This document shows, piece by piece, positions 62,201 to 64,000 of a DNA stretch of 64,000 nt (position 1 is the first letter of the stretch; each line of letters starts with the position of its first letter). Origin of the DNA: Didemnitutus sp041906465. Its GTDB lineage: Bacteria; Verrucomicrobiota; Verrucomicrobiia; Opitutales; Opitutaceae. Where the stretch lies: the NCBI GenBank assembly GCA_041906465.1, contig JAYRJE010000002.1, positions 463,748-527,747 on the forward strand, written 5' to 3'. Position numbers and translations under genes: made by a program. A model generated the notes under the pieces. That model saw only the letters and a program-made list of their open reading frames with translations. It was not told the origin of the DNA and ran no database searches.

Positions 62201-63187
62201 CTTCAGGCGCGCGATCTCGGCGCGGGATTCGGGCCACGAGTCGAACTCGTAGCGACCGAGGGCACGGCCACGCAGGAAAGCGGCGACGACCTTGTAGAAA
62301 TAGAACGGCTTGAAGACCGGGATCGGGCCGGAGTGCTCGTCGCGGCGGTCGAGGAACATGCGGCGCGCGAAGGCGAGTTCGCGGCGGCCGTCGCCGGTCT
62401 CGGCAAAAATTTTCAGGTTCGCGGGCGACGGCGTATCTTTGCGGATGTCGACCAGGCCATAGTAGCCGGACTTGAGCGCGGCGGCAGGATGGTCCGGGCG
62501 GTGCGCGGCGACGTCGGGGCGTTCCTTCGGGTAAACGAGCTTGTTTTCCGTGAGCACGCCGGTGGTGGCGCTGAGTTGCTGCATTTCGCAGCCGACGCCG
62601 AACGTCCAGCCGGTGATGCGAAATTTTTCGTAGCCGGCGTTGATCCAGAAACCGGGATTTTCGATGAAGCCCTGAAAGCGCGGGCTCGCGACGACATCAC
62701 TCGTCGCGGTGAGCACGTCGGCGAGGACGGCGTCGGTCTCGCGGCAGAGTTCGCCCCACGGCGCGCGGTGAAAATAGCGATAGAGATAGTGGAGCGTCTG
62801 GTAGACAGTGCCGGCGCGCAGGATTTTTTTCGGCTTGGTGGCATCGGCGGGCAACGCGGAGGTGTCGAGCGCGGTGCGGAAAAATTCGCGCCATTGCGTG
62901 CCGTCGTGCCAGTCGAGGGCGAGTTCGCGGGCGCCGCGCCAGACCTGGGCGCGCTGGATGAAGCCGGTGCGCCGTGCCTTGAGGCCGCCGCCGAAGGCCG
63001 TTTCGGTGTCGTGGCGGTCGAGGCCGTAAATGCCGAGGGTGGCACGGCGGTCGACGCGCGCGCGGATGTCGAGGCAAGGCGTGTCGCCGGCGACAAAGAG
63101 CCAGCCGGTGATCTCGATGCCGGCCACGGTCGGGCGCCACGAAATCGGGCTGTCGATGTGGAATTGCGGCGCGGCGGAAGCGGTCAT
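59219..63187 (-). CDS. Multi-domain glycosyltransferase: two N-terminal modules, GT2, GT2, GT4
   Basis: The protein has 1322 residues, starting at ATG 63187. Module 1 covers about 8-108 (IEITGWLFVAGDTPCLDIRA), module 2 about 170-278 (GFIENPGFW, FRITGWTF). GT2-a is about 385-590 with SVVVPAYNTPE, LLDHDD (475-480) and YTDEDKIDD. GT2-b is about 650-860 with VTVVIPSKNRPD, LHLNNDVE (743-750) and YNDVDYCLR. GT4 is about 935-1322 with VVTHNLNFEGAPIFIFELA, YLHESNAVKRFF and EX7E E1228/E1236. All three catalytic domains look intact, so one chain could add several sugars in order. It is the intact version of the enzyme at 42396-46271. A TTTACT box lies 37 bases upstream. Confidence 0.92.
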   Translation of the reverse strand: MTASAAPQFHIDSPISWRPTVAGIEITGWLFVAGDTPCLDIRARVDRRATLGIYGLDRHDTETAFGGGLKARRTGFIQRAQVWRGARELALDWHDGTQWREFFRTALDTSALPADATKPKKILRAGTVYQTLHYLYRYFHRAPWGELCRETDAVLADVLTATSDVVASPRFQGFIENPGFWINAGYEKFRITGWTFGVGCEMQQLSATTGVLTENKLVYPKERPDVAAHRPDHPAAALKSGYYGLVDIRKDTPSPANLKIFAETGDGRRELAFARRMFLDRRDEHSGPIPVFKPFYFYKVVAAFLRGRALGRYEFDSWPESRAEIARLKAHLAQTLSRGEAPKVPAAIVRRRDQDPYTRWCWHNRLTPRLRAVLQSDADALAKAGGPLISVVVPAYNTPEKYLHELLDCLKQQLYPRWELCIADDASPQPHVRRILEAAAKADPRIKPVFRPQNGHISRATNSALDVATGGFVALLDHDDVLPHDALLHVAQAIARHPTASYLYTDEDKIDDTGRRFDPQFKGGWSPEMAITHNYTHHLTVIRRDIVERAGRLRPEFNGAQDIDLFLRCWELIDDRDVVHVPFIGYHWRAHAESTASRGDQKGYLFAAARNGIAEAVARRKLRAEPTLPDFAKNYALCLHQLKWDPALLAENPVTVVIPSKNRPDLLATCLDSLARTTPREHVQVVVVDDNSDEPAALDYLAALPARTDLRVEVLRAPATGEGFNYSRLVNLGTARAGTPLVLHLNNDVEALTPGWLEDMVGWMSIAGVGVVGAKLLYPDGTINHAGISFSRDDHLAHVLFEREPAEDLGYLFLPHAARNVAAVTGACLLTRTSLYRELRGFDAEKLRVAYNDVDYCLRAAAAGYRTVVTPQAVLRHVGSASRGNTYAEREHVEYLARHGGYRDPFHSEALQFPPRNLPLNPYHQRYAQTPRPFRALVVTHNLNFEGAPIFIFELARFLAEQPGVSVTVVSPQEGPLRPRFEQAGLRVEVWSDAAAFLAAKTKPEFDATLKKFTAAHPCADVDVIVTNTMLTFWAVHLAHALGKSSALYLHESNAVKRFFAPLLPPLLHDAVEDAFRLATRVVFTAEATRAIHEELNLNDNFRTLRSWVDFGRIEAFKATHERAALRRKHGLDPEAIIAVNIGSVCERKGQHIYIRGIDLLNKELAGEFPGAKVQWAMVGAREGLYMETLREDIALMNLHDVKIFSETPDIYDFYRLADILVCTSFEESFPRVLLEAMVFGPRIVSTDVNGIPEMLTNTDEAYLVPAGDPFKLAAALKRALADHLAGNTKMISMAHARAARNYHHARALPQHVQMIREAWLG

Positions 63188-63200
63188 TGCAAGGGGCGGA

Positions 63201-63229
63201 AATCAAACGGCGGCGCGCGGGCCAGTAAA
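63201..63229 (-). promoter_or_regulatory. Candidate promoter of the 1322-residue glycosyltransferase
   Basis: TTTACT (63229-63224, minus strand), a 17-base spacer and TTGATT (63206-63201) lie just before ATG 63187. The surrounding GCTTTACTGGCCCGCGCGCC resembles the block upstream of the gene starting at 54742. Confidence 0.3.
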
Positions 63230-63302
63230 GCCTCTTCCGGGCGGCGGGCGGCACGGCAATTCGAGGTTGCGCGCGGCCGGGGGCGTCGGGTTTCTTGCGC
63301 GA

Positions 63303-63899
63303 ATGGCTGCAACTCCTTCCGCGAAGGCGCCTCGCTGGGAAATGCCGCTGGCGGTCGCGCTTTTCGGGACGCTGCTGGCGGTGCACGGTTGGTTGCTGTC
63401 GATCGGGTGGACGAACGGTAATCTGCCGGGACAGGAATTTCGGCAAACGCAGACGGCGATCAGCGCGCTGTTCGTGCAGCGGGAGCAGAATTTCTCGCTG
63501 GCGTATCCGACGCCGGTGCTGGGTGCGCCGTGGACGGCGCCGATGGAGTTTCCGCTGTATCAGTGGACGGTGGTGAAGGTGAGTGACTGGACCGGACTGC
63601 CGCTGGTGCAGGCGGGGCGCGCGGTATCGGCGGCGTGTTTCTACCTGGCGGTGGCGGGGCTGTTCCCGCTGCTTGGCGCGCTGGGGTGCACGGGCTCGCG
63701 GCGCTGGCTCGCGGCGACGTTTGCGCTGACGTGTCCGATCTACGTGTTTTATGCGCGCGCGTTTCTGATCGAGACGATGGCGCTGGCGTTCGCGGTGTGG
63801 TTCCTGGTGGCGTTTGGGCGCTGGATGGAGCGGCGCGCGTGGCCGTGGTTTGTCGTGGTTTCGCTGCTGGGGACATTATGTTGCGAACTAAATATGTGA
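63303..63899 (+). pseudogene. GT-C glycosyltransferase of the EFRQxQTA group, truncated by foreign sequence
   Basis: ATG 63303 starts MAATPSAKAPRWEMPLAV. LPGQEFRQTQTAISALFV (E45), NFSLAYPTPVLGAPW and PMEFPLYQWTVVKVSDW follow, very close to the 700-residue protein at 50410-52512. The similarity runs to about residue 190 (VVVSLLGT), where the paralogue continues into further membrane helices. Here the frame enters AT-richer sequence at about 63873-63880 and stops at 63897-63899 after eight unrelated residues, with codons (TTA, CTA, AAT) rare in the rest of the locus. Only the N-terminal ~27 percent remains, so it is unlikely to be active. The other half may lie beyond the right edge. Confidence 0.8.
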
Positions 63900-64000
63900 G
63901 CGTGGCGGCGGCGCTACAGCAGGAGCGCCGAGCAAGATTTGTAACATAACTGTTTCGAGAGTTTTTGTCTGACTGCGTCGATATCGGCGTGTGCTTCCAA
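63873..64000. mobile_element. AT-richer foreign sequence at the break, possibly the end of an inserted element
   Basis: Composition changes abruptly at about 63873-63880. TTATGTT (63876-63882) has an inverted copy AACATAA at 63943-63949, and CGGCGCT (63909-63915) pairs with AGCGCCG (63924-63930). Such repeats are compatible with the end of an insertion sequence, but no transposase frame is visible before the window ends and I do not recognise the element. A different kind of rearrangement or an assembly junction is also possible. Confidence 0.4.

Noticed and set aside
63895..63960. Possible 5' end of a group II intron (GTGAG) at the break in the last GT-C gene
   Set aside because: The start does not fit the GUGYG consensus well, and no domain V or reverse transcriptase can be seen in the remaining 100 bases.
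1..64000. CRISPR arrays, tRNA or rRNA genes
   Set aside because: No regularly spaced repeats, no cloverleaf-like or rRNA-like stretches were seen; all spacers are short.

Overview
The window is high-GC DNA from a Gram-negative bacterium. The evidence for that is a TonB-dependent outer-membrane receptor with its FecR/ECF-sigma pair, and RmlA/RmlB nucleotide-sugar enzymes. I favour a Verrucomicrobiota (Opitutaceae-like) genome because of base composition, the receptor/FecR/sigma layout and an AACTCTCAG-type spacer repeat near 14.2 kb. No rRNA or other marker gene confirms it, so this is an inference. Gene density is very high and no gene-free stretch exceeds 300 bases. I saw no tRNA, rRNA or CRISPR array.

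Nearly the whole window is a surface-glycan locus. Of 35 coding regions, 13 are polytopic membrane proteins of GT-C or GT-C-like type, 8 are GT4-like glycosyltransferases (one cut by the left edge), and 4 are stand-alone GT2 enzymes. Two are methyltransferases, five are nucleotide-sugar enzymes (RmlA, RmlB and three SDR proteins), and three form a sigma/anti-sigma/TonB receptor set. No Wzx flippase, Wzy polymerase, ABC exporter or ligase is recognisable.

Layout. 1-8.05 kb: GT4 fragment, membrane transferases, methyltransferase, GT4 and a YfhO-like protein. 8.1-22.4 kb: methyltransferase and GtrB/ArnC-like GT2 on the plus strand, then a long minus-strand run read from 22.4 down to 9.9 kb (paralogous GT-C pair, epimerase, DPM1-like GT2, RmlD-like SDR, RmlB, RmlA, two GT2). 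22.6-27.5 kb: TonB receptor, FecR and ECF sigma factor. 27.7-42.4 kb: six more large membrane proteins and a second epimerase of the CDP-paratose 2-epimerase type. 42.4-63.9 kb: six very large modular GT4 proteins on the minus strand, alternating with plus-strand GT-C proteins. The last of these GT-C genes is broken near 63,873 by AT-richer foreign sequence that runs to the right edge.

The most unusual feature is modularity. Three kinds of accessory beta-rich domain are reused across different catalytic classes. (A) A C-terminal domain ending in DPR-x-LAF/LAV is on two membrane proteins and a GT2. (B) A C-terminal module of about 100 residues with the pattern TDGAEF...LDP...DRG...DWxxW is on seven GT-C proteins, tandem in two of them. 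(C) A pair of N-terminal modules (GW...D-RAR and GWL...AELxDG) is on six GT4 proteins, two of which also carry two GT2 domains. Plausibly the GT2/GtrB enzymes charge polyprenyl phosphate, the GT-C enzymes transfer those sugars outside the membrane, and the GT4/GT2 enzymes build chains in the cytoplasm. Substrates cannot be read from sequence.
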